Source: Dyadobacter sp. CECT 9275 (lineage in GTDB: Bacteria > Bacteroidota > Bacteroidia > Cytophagales > Spirosomataceae). From it: a stretch of 64,000 nt of DNA. The notes beneath the pieces are model-generated. The model was not told the origin of the DNA, ran no database searches, and saw nothing but the letters and a program-made list of their open reading frames with translations. The position numbers and the translations under genes were made by a program. The DNA is taken from NCBI RefSeq assembly GCF_907164905.1, contig NZ_CAJRAF010000002.1, positions 2,852,001 through 2,916,000 on the forward strand, given 5' to 3'. Every line of letters begins with the position of its first letter. Positions within the stretch are counted from its first letter, which is position 1. Of this stretch, positions 34,503 to 43,631 are shown piece by piece.

Positions 34503-36101
34503 CTAGGTATACATTTTCAAAATCCCTTTTAAACTTTCCAGCGTATCGGCCTCTGCTGCCTTTTTATCCTTCCTCCATTTAAGTATTCTCGGGAAGCGTA
34601 CTGCAATTCCGGACTTATGCCGGGTGGAGGCATTGATCCCCTCAAAACCAATTTCAAATACGAGCTCAGGTTTCACGGTACGCACCGGTCCAAATTTCTC
34701 GAGTATATTACGTTTTATAAAGTAGTCCACCTGTCCGATCTCCGCGTCGGTAAGCCCCGAATACGCCTTGGCAAAAGGAACAAGTTTACCATCTTCACCC
34801 CATACGGCAAAAGTATAATCGGTAAAAAGCTCTGCTCGGCGTCCTGAGCCTTTCTGAGCATAAATCAAAACGGCGTCCACACTCAGCGGATCAATTTTCC
34901 ATTTCCACCAGTCTCCCTTCTTGCGGCCAACCTGGTACGTACTGTTTTTCCGTTTAATCATAAAACCTTCCGCGATATTCTCCCGAGAGGCCGGATGCAA
35001 CACCTGTAGTTCCTGCCATTCCCGAAAATCGACCAGGGGAGAAAGATTAAATACGCCCTGCACGGGCATATTCCTGTGAATTTCTTCCAGCTGCGCCCGC
35101 CTTTGCTGCTGGGTAAGATGGCGGATATCCACCCCGTTGGCTTCCATTACGTCATACGCTATAAATGCTATGGGTGCTTCTTCCAATACTTTTTTGGAGA
35201 GGTTTTTCCTGCCGATCCTGGTCTGCAATATGCTAAAAGGCATAGGTTTATTATCCTGATAACTCACAATCTCACCGTCCAGAACCGTACCACTTGGCAA
35301 TAGGGAACTCAAAAAATGAAGTTCCGGAAACTTGTCTGTAGACAGCTCCTCCCCCCTGGTCCAGATAAACAATTCATTATTCCGGTAAATGATTTGAGAA
35401 CGGATACCGTCCCATTTCCATTCCGCCAACCAGTCTTCCGGATTTCCCAGTCCCGAAACCTCCCCTTCAATCGGATAGGCCAGGAAAAACGGGTAAGGTC
35501 TGGACGCATGATCGTTTTCACCCTCATCCAGTATCAGCTTTTCAAAAGTAGTTTCCAGCGGATGCCACTGCCCCATTACCCGGTGCGCTATGACATTGGC
35601 TTCGGTGGCAGTGGCTTCGGCCAGAGCCCGTATGACCAGCGTTTGTGAAACCCCTATACGAAAACTTCCCATGAGTAATTTATTGAAAACAAAGGTTTCG
35701 TGCTGTGACAGCTGCTTCCAGGCCTGAAGAATATGGTTTTGCTTTTCCGCATCCGTCATTCCCGGCAGCAGACCAAGATAACGAAACCAATCGGTTAAGG
35801 ACCTGTCCGAGCCACGAGAACTATTTGCTGGAAGAATCAGGGAAATAGTTTCCCCCAGATCGCCCACGCTATGATAACTTTCCTGAAACAGCCACATTGG
35901 AATACTTGCTTCTGCCGCTGCCCATTCCTTCACCTGGGTCCGGTTCACCTTAAAAGAAGGCCTCCGGCCAGTGAATAGAGCCAACGCCCACATTTTATCT
36001 TCATCGAGTGCGGTAAGAAAATAATTTTTCATCAACTCAACCTTGGCATTGGTTTTGTTCGTCCGGTCAAGATCCATGAAAAGCTCAGCAAATTGTTTCA
36101 T
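34503..36101 (-). CDS. ATP-dependent DNA ligase of the ligase-associated response
   Basis: A 532-residue ATP-dependent ligase. The adenylation lysine is K229 in LAEWKWDGIRSQI (motif I). Other motifs are VLDGEIVSY (motif III), PIAFIAYDVMEANG, EGFMIKRKNSTYQVGRKKGDWWKWKID (motifs IV/V) and the OB domain with FEIGFEGINASTRHKSGIAVRFPRI. An N-terminal domain of about 200 residues precedes the catalytic core, as in the bacterial TIGR04120 group. The bulk of chromosomal ligation would be done by NAD-dependent LigA; this enzyme is the repair ligase, coupled to the exonuclease gene upstream (58-nt gap). Confidence 0.93.
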   Translation of the reverse strand: MKQFAELFMDLDRTNKTNAKVELMKNYFLTALDEDKMWALALFTGRRPSFKVNRTQVKEWAAAEASIPMWLFQESYHSVGDLGETISLILPANSSRGSDRSLTDWFRYLGLLPGMTDAEKQNHILQAWKQLSQHETFVFNKLLMGSFRIGVSQTLVIRALAEATATEANVIAHRVMGQWHPLETTFEKLILDEGENDHASRPYPFFLAYPIEGEVSGLGNPEDWLAEWKWDGIRSQIIYRNNELFIWTRGEELSTDKFPELHFLSSLLPSGTVLDGEIVSYQDNKPMPFSILQTRIGRKNLSKKVLEEAPIAFIAYDVMEANGVDIRHLTQQQRRAQLEEIHRNMPVQGVFNLSPLVDFREWQELQVLHPASRENIAEGFMIKRKNSTYQVGRKKGDWWKWKIDPLSVDAVLIYAQKGSGRRAELFTDYTFAVWGEDGKLVPFAKAYSGLTDAEIGQVDYFIKRNILEKFGPVRTVKPELVFEIGFEGINASTRHKSGIAVRFPRILKWRKDKKAAEADTLESLKGILKMYT

Positions 36102-36159
36102 TTTTTTAAAGCTATTACAGTCAGCTGTTTATCCCGAAAAAAGAACGCTCCTATCACCT

Positions 36160-37212
36160 TTATTCCTTTTCTTCCCTCTCCTCCTCACTCCCCCCTTCGG
36201 TTTTGGATGTATCCTCCTCTTCCTCGTTCCCGTACATCGTACTCACTTCCCCGGCTTCAATCCCGTTTTCGTTCAGCCAACGGGAAAAAATACTGGTATA
36301 TCCATGGGTTACAAATACCTTTTCAGCCTCCGATTCTTTTACAGCCTTATTCAGATCCGGCCAGTCGGCATGGTCACTGAGCACAAAACCCTGATCCACC
36401 GCCCGCCTGTTTTTGGCTCCACGCAACGCCATCCAGCCCGAGCAATACCCAAGCGAATAAGGGTTAAATTTCCTGATCCAGGTACTGCCGTCCACAGAAG
36501 GCGGCGCCAAAACCAATGCGCCCCTAAACAATTTTTTATCTGTGTCTTTGGTGACCAGCGTAAGTTCCGGCAAATCATACCCTGCTTGCCGCAGTCTTTC
36601 GTTCAGCATGTAAATGGCCCCGTGAGCATATACCTGCTGGCCGTCGAGATGAATACCTTTCAGTATCCGTTGCATTTTACCGAGTGCATAACCCATTAAT
36701 ATGCTCGTTTTATCTTCCCGTTTGTTCTGTGCCCACCAATGATCTATTTCCGAAAAAATTTCTCCCTGAGGCTTCCACTTATAAACTGGTAACCCAAAGG
36801 TCGACTCCGTAATAAACACATTACATTTTACCGGTTCAAAAGGTGCGGAGAAGGTATCGTCTTCCAACTTATAATCACCACTTGCCACCCACACCTCACC
36901 TTTATATTCCACTCTCACCTGTGCCGAACCTATGATGTGCCCGGCAGGATGCAATGAAAAAGTCACGCCGTTCATCACAAATTTTTCGCCATAGGACACT
37001 GTTTGCAGAGAGATTTCAGCCCCGAGTCGTAATCGCAAAATAGCTTCACTATCCTTGTGGGCAAGGTAATGCCTGCTTCCCCAGCGTGCATGGTCACTAT
37101 GCGCATGGGTTATGATCGCACGGTCGACGGGTATCCATGGGTCAATGTGCACATTTGCCTGGGCACAATAGATACTCTTTCCTGTAAACTGTAAAAGTGG
37201 CTTTTTAGGCAT
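36160..37212 (-). CDS. Ligase-associated MBL-fold exonuclease
   Basis: A 350-residue metallo-beta-lactamase fold nuclease of the SNM1/beta-CASP type (TIGR04122 group). The metal motif HAHSDH is at residues 36-41, followed by LHPAGHIIGSAQVRVEY, VASGDYK, a C-terminal region including FVLSDHADWPDL, and VFVTHGYTS. The last 25 residues are a low-complexity acidic tail (EEEED... EEEREEKE), possibly disordered. It is the first gene of the ligase-associated operon on the - strand. It is predicted to remove blocking groups or resect 5' ends before ligation. Confidence 0.9.
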   Translation of the reverse strand: MPKKPLLQFTGKSIYCAQANVHIDPWIPVDRAIITHAHSDHARWGSRHYLAHKDSEAILRLRLGAEISLQTVSYGEKFVMNGVTFSLHPAGHIIGSAQVRVEYKGEVWVASGDYKLEDDTFSAPFEPVKCNVFITESTFGLPVYKWKPQGEIFSEIDHWWAQNKREDKTSILMGYALGKMQRILKGIHLDGQQVYAHGAIYMLNERLRQAGYDLPELTLVTKDTDKKLFRGALVLAPPSVDGSTWIRKFNPYSLGYCSGWMALRGAKNRRAVDQGFVLSDHADWPDLNKAVKESEAEKVFVTHGYTSIFSRWLNENGIEAGEVSTMYGNEEEEDTSKTEGGSEEEREEKE

Positions 37213-37282
37213 ATCCAGAAAAATAACAAAAGTGTGCCAATTAATAAATGATCAACCTGCTCCTGGAAGTTGCAATTAATGT

Positions 37283-37290
37283 TATTTTTG
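37283..37290 (+). promoter_or_regulatory. Candidate -7 box for the DUF5618 gene
   Basis: TATTTTTG fits the TAnnTTTG consensus, 60 nt before ATG 37351, in the 138-nt region divergent from the repair operon. No -33 element is clear. Confidence 0.3.
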
Positions 37291-37350
37291 AGATGACTTT
37301 TTAATAAATCTGAGTCAAACCATTAAACAACCACCAGCATCTGTTTGACC

Positions 37351-37749
37351 ATGACCCGAAAAATTCCTGAGACTACTTTTTCACCTGCTACAGAAGCCGA
37401 AAGATACCTTCAGAACGCAAAACAAATCCTTCGTGAAAAAGCGGGTAAAAAGGATGGATTGTATGCAGATGTTAAATATGTTAAAATGGCCGCCGGAACG
37501 GCTTATTCCGCAGCGCTGCTCATTCTTGATGCCTATCTGAAACAGAAAGAAGGGGATAAATTCACCAAACCCAAGAGCATTGAAGATTACAGCAACCGGA
37601 TCAGGAAATACGACAAAAAGCTTCTGTCTCTCCTGGCAGATGTTTATGACGAGCTTCACCTCGCAGGTTATTATCACGGCACCCGGTCAGTTAATACCAT
37701 ACAGACAGGCCTGAACAATGTTTCAATCATGCTCACTTATATACGGTAG
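37351..37749 (+). CDS. DUF5618 family small helical protein
   Basis: About 132 residues from ATG 37351; a TTG at 37345 adds two. It is all-helical: residues about 15-65 (EAERYLQNAKQILREKAG, YVKMAAGTAYSAALLILDAYL) and a basic second helix pair (SIEDYSNRIRKYDKKLL, LLADVYDELHLAGYYHGT). This fits DUF5618, a Bacteroidota family of unknown function. The helical hairpin recalls HEPN proteins, but no RxxxxH catalytic motif is seen, so ribonuclease activity should not be assumed. It is divergent from the ligase-associated repair operon and faces a convergent VOC gene 6 nt downstream. Confidence 0.72.
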   Translation: MTRKIPETTFSPATEAERYLQNAKQILREKAGKKDGLYADVKYVKMAAGTAYSAALLILDAYLKQKEGDKFTKPKSIEDYSNRIRKYDKKLLSLLADVYDELHLAGYYHGTRSVNTIQTGLNNVSIMLTYIR

Positions 37750-37755
37750 CATCTG

Positions 37756-38121
37756 CTAGTCGAATCGGGAAGGCACCTGGCATCCAAAAGTGAGTATATT
37801 ACCATCCGGGTCAGTCGTTTCAAATTCCCTCATGCCATATTCTAAATTTGCCGGTGAAGACAGGGGCTGTAATCCCCGTGCCCGAATAGCCGCATAATAG
37901 CTATCTACTTCATCAAGAACAATATAAATATGCCCGCGGCCCGTTCTGTCTGCCCTGAATTTATTGGAGGTGAGATGTAAGAAAACCATTCCATCCTTTT
38001 TCACTCCTATATAGTCGTCAATCATAAAGTCAATTTCGAACCCTAAGCCTGTTGTATAAAAGCCAATTGCCACCTCAAGATCTTTCACATTAAAGATCGA
38101 GGCCACAGATAAGTATCTCAT
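37756..38121 (-). CDS. VOC family (glyoxalase-like) protein
   Basis: About 121 residues from ATG 38121; the frame is open to 38232 but the extra residues have no family character. It is a single vicinal-oxygen-chelate unit: FNVKDLEVAIGFYTTGLGF at the start, DGMVFLHLTSNKF, GHIYIVLDEVDSYYAAIRARG, and the C-terminal strand pair with REFETTDPDGNILTFG. Metal ligands of glyoxalase type (H in GHIYIVL, E in REFETTDPDG) are visible. Length is normal for a single-domain VOC protein, which dimerises to form two sites. Substrate unknown; some members are resistance proteins. Confidence 0.8.
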   Translation of the reverse strand: MRYLSVASIFNVKDLEVAIGFYTTGLGFEIDFMIDDYIGVKKDGMVFLHLTSNKFRADRTGRGHIYIVLDEVDSYYAAIRARGLQPLSSPANLEYGMREFETTDPDGNILTFGCQVPSRFD

Positions 38122-38254
38122 GGATAAAAAATTTAGAATCACTTTGTAAATACACCAACCAGGGCATTGGCGATTTATTGTATTTACTATCTTAACAAAA
38201 ATTAAACCACGCCATTTGTCAGCATTTAGCAACGGCTTTCAAGTCAATTCTTAC

Positions 38255-38262
38255 TACTTTTG
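38255..38262 (+). promoter_or_regulatory. Candidate -7 box for the ABC importer operon
   Basis: TACTTTTG matches TAnnTTTG, 36 nt before the substrate-binding protein ATG at 38299. The nearest TTTG (38215) is spaced too far to be a standard -33 element. Confidence 0.35.
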
Positions 38263-38298
38263 CCCCTGTCAGGATTTACAGAATGAGAGAATGATTCA

Positions 38299-39474
38299 AT
38301 GAAGGAATATAAAACCCGCACGGCTCTGCTACTGCTGTACCTTTATCTGGTTGCCGGATGCTATACAAGTACAAAAGAAAATACAGAACGGACATCTGCT
38401 TCATCACCAACCAATTACAAGAATCAGGTCAGAATTAAACATGCAAAAGGCTTCACGGTCCAGTACCATGATCACTACAAAATTGTCAACATCATAAATC
38501 CTTTCAGTTCATCTGCTGATAGCTCCGGATACCTGCTTCTGGAACGGGGAACGGATCGCCCCACAGGGTATGAAAAACATCAGTTGATAGAAATACCCAT
38601 ACGCAGTATGGTGGCTATGTCCTCCATGCACATTGGCTTGCTTGGGTTTCTGGATGCGGAACAGGTCCTTACCGGACTGGGAGATCTGCAATATGTCTTC
38701 TCTCCTGAGGTAATCAAAATGATTGATTCCGGAAAAATTACACAGATAGGCAGAAACCAGGGTATCAATGCGGAAAAACTGATCTCCCTACACCCCGATT
38801 TGGTGATGGATATGGGAAGCCCGGCAGGCCAAACAGATCAGCACCCCGTTCTGCTGCAAGCCGGCATACCTGTACTGACAAATTCGGAATGGGTTGAAAC
38901 TTCTCCGCTGGCCCGTGCGGAATGGGTAAAGCTGCTGGCAGTGCTTCTGAATAAGGAAGAATTGGCAAACGCCAGATTCGATCGGATTGAAAAAGAGTAT
39001 AAACGCCTGGTATCTCTTGCAAAAAATGCTACAGATAAGCCCGGCATACTCTCAGGCCTGAACACTAAAGATGTTTGGTTTATGCCAACCGGCGATAATT
39101 TCATGTCTGTTTTTTTTGAAGATGCGGGGGGCAATTATCCATGGAAAAATACCCACGGCACCGGAAGTTTAACTTTGAATTTTGAAACCGTATATCCCGA
39201 GGCCCTGCTGGCTGATTTTTGGCTGAACGTCGGATTCAGTAACCAGGATACCCGAAACAGCATTCTGCAACAGGATACCCGGTATTCTGATTTCCGGGCA
39301 TTTAAAAAAGGACAGATGTACAGCTACAATAACCGGGTAAACGGCCGCGGGGCCAACGATTTTTTTGAATCGGGTGTTGTTGCTCCAGAAGTTGTTCTGG
39401 CCGACCTGATTCGCATACTTCATCCCGACCTGCTTCCGGAACACGAATTGGTCTATTACCGGCAACTAAAATAA
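38299..39474 (+). CDS. Metal-chelate ABC transporter substrate-binding lipoprotein
   Basis: A 391-residue lipoprotein with a lipobox at LVAGC near residue 21, so it is tethered to the membrane. The body is the FecB/BtuF-type class III binding fold in its Bacteroidota form: SMVAMSSMHIGLLGFLDA, INAEKLISLHPDLVMDMG, GIPVLTNSEWVETSPLARAEW with the long connecting helix, and FFEDAGGNYPW. It is the first gene of a three-gene importer (gaps 9 nt and a 4-nt overlap), with the permease and ATPase following. Ligand class is iron siderophore, heme or cobalamin; none of these can be chosen from sequence. Confidence 0.87.
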   Translation: MKEYKTRTALLLLYLYLVAGCYTSTKENTERTSASSPTNYKNQVRIKHAKGFTVQYHDHYKIVNIINPFSSSADSSGYLLLERGTDRPTGYEKHQLIEIPIRSMVAMSSMHIGLLGFLDAEQVLTGLGDLQYVFSPEVIKMIDSGKITQIGRNQGINAEKLISLHPDLVMDMGSPAGQTDQHPVLLQAGIPVLTNSEWVETSPLARAEWVKLLAVLLNKEELANARFDRIEKEYKRLVSLAKNATDKPGILSGLNTKDVWFMPTGDNFMSVFFEDAGGNYPWKNTHGTGSLTLNFETVYPEALLADFWLNVGFSNQDTRNSILQQDTRYSDFRAFKKGQMYSYNNRVNGRGANDFFESGVVAPEVVLADLIRILHPDLLPEHELVYYRQLK

Positions 39475-39483
39475 CGATTTTTC

Positions 39484-40542
39484 ATGCCAGATTTCAAGGA
39501 CAACATTTTAACTGCAGGCTACCAGCGCTCGCTCCTTGGCGTATTGCTTGCCGCATCAATAATCTGTTTTGTTTCTGATATTATGCTGGGCTCCGTTAAA
39601 ATACCCTTTCAGGAAGTGATTAAAATCGTGTTTGGCCACGAATCTTCGGACCGGGCCTGGCTGTTAATCATTGAAAAAATCAGGATACCCAAAGCGGTAA
39701 CGGCTGTGCTGGCCGGTTGCGGCCTTTCTGTGAGCGGACTACAGATGCAGACCTTATTTAAAAATCCGCTCGCCGGTCCATCGGAGCTTGGTATCACAGC
39801 CGGAGCAGGACTGGGTGTTGCCATCATCATGCTTGGGGGCGGCGCGGGAATTCAGGCCATCCGGGAACTCGGTATTTCGGGGAGCTGGCTGGTGATTGTG
39901 ATGGCATCTCTGGGTTCAGGACTGGTACTTTGCGTTATCCTGCTCATTGCAGGACGAATCCGAGACCACGTTATCTTGCTGATCGTAGGAATAATGATTG
40001 GTGCTATCACACTTTCCATCATCAGTATCTGGCAGTATTACAGCCAGCCCGAACAACTTCAGGAATACATTATGTGGACCTTCGGCTCTCTCGGGGGTGT
40101 ACTTGGGTATCAGCTCTACGTACTGTCCGGAGTTGTTATAACCGGCCTGGTACTTGCCTTTATTTCCTCCAAAGCTCTCAACGCTTTATTGCTGGGGGAA
40201 AATTATGCCCGAACCATGGGGCTTACAGTCTGGCGGTCCAGGTTCATGATTTTATCGGTAACCAGCATACTGACGGGAAGCATCACTGCCTTTTGCGGCC
40301 CCATCGGTTTTGTGGGAATTGCTGTCCCCCACATTACCCGCTCCCTGTTAAAAACCTCCGACCACCGCATGCTCATCCCGGGATGCTGCCTGGTTTCAAC
40401 CATACTGATGCTGCTTTGCGATATCCTGGCCCAGATGCCGGGAAAAGATACTGTGCTTCCCATCAACATTGTAACTTCGTTGTTAGGAGCGCCGGTGGTG
40501 ATCTGGGTAATTGTAGGTTATCACAGGCGATCCTATTCATGA
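39484..40542 (+). CDS. FecCD-type ABC transporter permease
   Basis: A 352-residue inner-membrane permease with about ten helices. Typical FecCD elements are RIPKAVTAVLAGCGLSVSGLQMQTLFKNPLAGPSELGITAGAG and, near the C-terminus, GPIGFVGIAVPHITRSLL and DHRMLIPGCCL. It forms the channel of the importer with the ATPase. It starts 9 nt after the binding-protein gene, and its stop overlaps the ATPase start by 4 nt (ATGA). Confidence 0.9.
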   Translation: MPDFKDNILTAGYQRSLLGVLLAASIICFVSDIMLGSVKIPFQEVIKIVFGHESSDRAWLLIIEKIRIPKAVTAVLAGCGLSVSGLQMQTLFKNPLAGPSELGITAGAGLGVAIIMLGGGAGIQAIRELGISGSWLVIVMASLGSGLVLCVILLIAGRIRDHVILLIVGIMIGAITLSIISIWQYYSQPEQLQEYIMWTFGSLGGVLGYQLYVLSGVVITGLVLAFISSKALNALLLGENYARTMGLTVWRSRFMILSVTSILTGSITAFCGPIGFVGIAVPHITRSLLKTSDHRMLIPGCCLVSTILMLLCDILAQMPGKDTVLPINIVTSLLGAPVVIWVIVGYHRRSYS

Positions 40543-41570
40543 TGCACAACCAGCCCTCACTATTGCATACCACTTCACTTTCAGTGGGTTATATCAGATC
40601 TAACAAACCCGGCATGCCAATACTGCAAAACCTGGATCTGAACCTGCACCCCGGGCAACTGGTGTGCCTCCTGGGCGCCAACGGAACTGGCAAATCCACA
40701 CTTATACGAACACTGGCCGGGCTTCAGCAACCCGTTTCGGGAGAAATATTCATTGGAGAAACCAATTTAAAAACCATCAAACCAGAACTGCTGGCAAAAA
40801 AACTAAGCGTGGTTCTGACAGAGAAACCTGATCATAACAACCTTACTGTCAGAGAATTGGTAACTATCGGACGAACACCCCATACCGGATGGTTCGGTAC
40901 TCTCAAGAAAAAGGATGATGAAAAGATACAATATGCCATGGAAATGGCCGGAGCCGGGGCATTCGCGGCAAGAAGACTCCATGAGCTAAGCGATGGGGAG
41001 CGCCAGAAAGTGATGCTTGCCAGGGCGCTGGCGCAGGATACCGATATGATTTTACTGGATGAACCCACAGCCCACCTGGATATCCCCAATCGGGTGGAAA
41101 TGATGTATCTGCTTCACGCTCTGGCCCGAAAAACCAATAAGGCGATCTTACTCTCCACGCATGAACTGGACCTGGCGCTTCAGATAGCCGATCGTTTGTG
41201 GCTCATTGACAAAGCAAAACAATTAACAAGCGGCACACCGGAAGACCTAGTCTTAAACGGTACTTTTGGAAACGCCTTCACCAAAATCGGCTTACATTTT
41301 GACCCGCTCAAAGGTACCTTTGGCCTGCAGCCTCCCGCCTACGGTCTCCATATTTTTGTTACGGGTGATCCAGTTCCTGTTCACTGGACCGTGCATGCGC
41401 TAAGCAAAGAAAATATCGGACGATCAACCGAGCACACGCACCGATATTCAATCACTGTTGAGAACAAAACCGGCGAATTTACCTGGATTTTAAAATGGAA
41501 TGAAGTGGTAACTACACACCGTTCCATCGAATCACTGGTGGAAGAAGTAAAGAAAATGAGAACCCGTTGA
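40539..41570 (+). CDS. Metal-chelate ABC transporter ATPase with C-terminal extension
   Basis: About 343 residues from ATG 40539, in the classic ATGA overlap with the permease stop. Walker A GANGTGKST is at 46-54, the signature LSDGER at 150-155, Walker B MILLDEP at 170-176 and the H-loop in STHELDLA. The ABC core ends near residue 240. The remaining ~100 residues (from about GLHFDPLKGTFGL to the end, including YGLHIFVTGDP and HRYSITVENK) are an extra domain not present in FecE or BtuD. Similar extended ATPases occur in Bacteroidota iron importers. The frame is open far upstream, inside the permease gene, but that part is a shadow frame. Confidence 0.9.
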   Translation: MMHNQPSLLHTTSLSVGYIRSNKPGMPILQNLDLNLHPGQLVCLLGANGTGKSTLIRTLAGLQQPVSGEIFIGETNLKTIKPELLAKKLSVVLTEKPDHNNLTVRELVTIGRTPHTGWFGTLKKKDDEKIQYAMEMAGAGAFAARRLHELSDGERQKVMLARALAQDTDMILLDEPTAHLDIPNRVEMMYLLHALARKTNKAILLSTHELDLALQIADRLWLIDKAKQLTSGTPEDLVLNGTFGNAFTKIGLHFDPLKGTFGLQPPAYGLHIFVTGDPVPVHWTVHALSKENIGRSTEHTHRYSITVENKTGEFTWILKWNEVVTTHRSIESLVEEVKKMRTR

Positions 41571-41663
41571 TTTTATTAACCGGTAGTTAATTAAAGTTGT
41601 TTTCCCCGGTAAATTAGATAATTTTGAAGAATATTAGCCCATGTAAATCTGTTTTTGCTTATC

Positions 41664-43631
41664 ATGATATTATTGATCCCTCTTGCTTTTTGGCTGAGCA
41701 CGATTAATTTATATTATAGTTTCGAAATAAAGTCGCTACGCAAATCAGTTCTTGCGGCGATTACATTCCTTTTTTTCTTCATAGGTACCTCCACCGAAGT
41801 ATTGAGTTTTTCCGGCCTCATTTCTTCCCGAGGAATTGCTGTGGCCTGGGCGCTATTGAATGCCGGGCTGCTCGCCTGGTTTCTGACATTAAGAAGAATC
41901 GGCTCCGTAAATTTTGCCCTCTTTCTCTCAGCAGCTCTCCGCGCCGCAAGGCAATTCTTCAAAACGCTGGGGATCTACCCCTCTCTCATCCTGAGTACCC
42001 TCATGGGGGCAACGCTGGTTGTTGCCCTGGTAGCACCGCCCAACAACCTGGATTCTCTGAGTTACCATCTGAGTAGGCTGGGATACTGGATACAAAACGG
42101 GAATGTGGAACATTACGCTTCGCACATCGAACGTTCCATTTCATTTAGTCCCTTTTCGGAATACGTTCATCTGCATACTTTTCTTTTAAGCGACAGCGAA
42201 CGTTACTTTCAGATACTGCAATGGGTATGCCTGGCAGGGATACTCGTGCAGGTTTCCTTGCTCGTAGAGCTATTTTCCAAATCCCGTCGGGCCCTGGGCC
42301 TTGCTCTTTGTTATGCTGCTACCATCCCAATCGTCATTCTGGAATCGATGACCACACAAAATGACCTGGTGGTTTCCTTTTTTATTGTCTCCACTGCTCA
42401 TTATGTGTTTGCATATGTCCGGCAATCAGACAATAAAATGCTTGTTTGGCTCGTCCTCGCCATCGCTTTGGGCATCCAGACCAAAGGTACATTTGTTTTT
42501 TACGTGTTGCCATTTGGTATTTATCTTTTTGTAATGATGGTCAGGAACAAATCATGGCTTACGCTCCTCAGGTTCGGCACCGGCGTAGTGATGGTCACGC
42601 TGCTACTGAACCTCCCCTTCTGGTATCGGACCCACCAGGTCTACGGCAGTCCATTAGGTACTGTTTCCAATGGCAATAAAAACCATACGGATAGCCCGCA
42701 GAAATTCATTTCGTCCACTTCAAAACACATTTTTTTACATCTCGGGTTTATATCCCCACAAAATAAGTACAACAATTGGCTTGAAGGCAACCTGGTAAGT
42801 TTTCATCACTGGCTCGGAATACCTATGCAAGATACTGGTGCACAAAGTTTTAAGATGAACAAGCTCAACTTCAATGAGGATTTTGCGCAGAACTTCCTGG
42901 CCATGTGGCTGATCCTCTTTTCTGGGCTACTTCTACCTTTCATTAGAAAATCCTGGAATTTCCTGCTCTATTATGCTCTTGTCATTCTTGGATTTCTGGT
43001 ATTCTGTTTTTTCATTGGTTATCAACATTATGGTTCACGGCTCCACATGCCCTTTTTCCTGCTTGCTGCACCAGCAATTGGGCTCATATACGGAAGCTCC
43101 GTTATCCTGATTCAGAGAATACTTCTTACTGTATTATGGCTTCAGGCCATGCCATTTGCGTTGTTAAGCGTAACACATCCGCTGCTTTCAACAAAATGGT
43201 TTTTTGAAGAAGTTTTCCCTTCGGTCAATAAGTCACTTCACCTTTCTATTAATACGGATAATATCTACAACCTGAAACAGGAAAGTATCCTTTTTGCCTC
43301 AGCAGGCGAAATCATGTGGAGAGATGAATGGGCTCAGATGCAGTCCCTTACGCGGTTTATAGATTCCATCCATGCCCGAAATATCGGATTCGATTTTACA
43401 GAAGCAAGTTATGACTATGCTTTTCAATATAGCCTCCGGCGACCCGGGCGGCATTTTGAGCATGTCCTGGTAGAAAACCCCTCCCGATCTCTTGAAAAGC
43501 AGTCGTTCATTCCGGATTGTATCATTTCAGAAAAAACCAAACAGCCTTATTTGACCTGCCGCGGCAATGCGTATCACCTTGGCTGGTTAGAGGGCAACAG
43601 AGCCGTTTATGTTCGGGTAAAACCGCTGTAA
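41664..43631 (+). CDS. GT-C-like polytopic glycosyltransferase-type membrane protein
   Basis: About 655 residues from ATG 41664. Eleven or more hydrophobic segments occupy residues 1-480 and a soluble C-terminal domain follows. An early acidic loop reads PPNNLDSLSYHLSRLGYWIQ, close to the D/E-containing first loop of GT39/PMT-like GT-C enzymes, where an Asp and a downstream Tyr/His sit before a helix. Other typical loops are SMTTQNDLVVSFF and ALGIQTKGTF. Such enzymes transfer sugars from polyprenyl-phosphate carriers to proteins or glycans outside the membrane. No confident family assignment is possible. It lies 93 nt after the ABC ATPase gene, with no evident shared function. Confidence 0.68.
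   Translation: MILLIPLAFWLSTINLYYSFEIKSLRKSVLAAITFLFFFIGTSTEVLSFSGLISSRGIAVAWALLNAGLLAWFLTLRRIGSVNFALFLSAALRAARQFFKTLGIYPSLILSTLMGATLVVALVAPPNNLDSLSYHLSRLGYWIQNGNVEHYASHIERSISFSPFSEYVHLHTFLLSDSERYFQILQWVCLAGILVQVSLLVELFSKSRRALGLALCYAATIPIVILESMTTQNDLVVSFFIVSTAHYVFAYVRQSDNKMLVWLVLAIALGIQTKGTFVFYVLPFGIYLFVMMVRNKSWLTLLRFGTGVVMVTLLLNLPFWYRTHQVYGSPLGTVSNGNKNHTDSPQKFISSTSKHIFLHLGFISPQNKYNNWLEGNLVSFHHWLGIPMQDTGAQSFKMNKLNFNEDFAQNFLAMWLILFSGLLLPFIRKSWNFLLYYALVILGFLVFCFFIGYQHYGSRLHMPFFLLAAPAIGLIYGSSVILIQRILLTVLWLQAMPFALLSVTHPLLSTKWFFEEVFPSVNKSLHLSINTDNIYNLKQESILFASAGEIMWRDEWAQMQSLTRFIDSIHARNIGFDFTEASYDYAFQYSLRRPGRHFEHVLVENPSRSLEKQSFIPDCIISEKTKQPYLTCRGNAYHLGWLEGNRAVYVRVKPL

Noticed and set aside
37351..37749. 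HEPN ribonuclease or toxin call for the DUF5618 protein
   Set aside because: The helical hairpin is similar, but no RxxxxH motif and no MNT/antitoxin partner gene are present.
39930..40538. Long upstream open frame in front of the ABC ATPase, inside the permease gene
   Set aside because: It lies in a different frame from the well-supported FecCD permease, has arginine/histidine-rich composition without structure, and the ATPase begins at the ATGA overlap at 40539.
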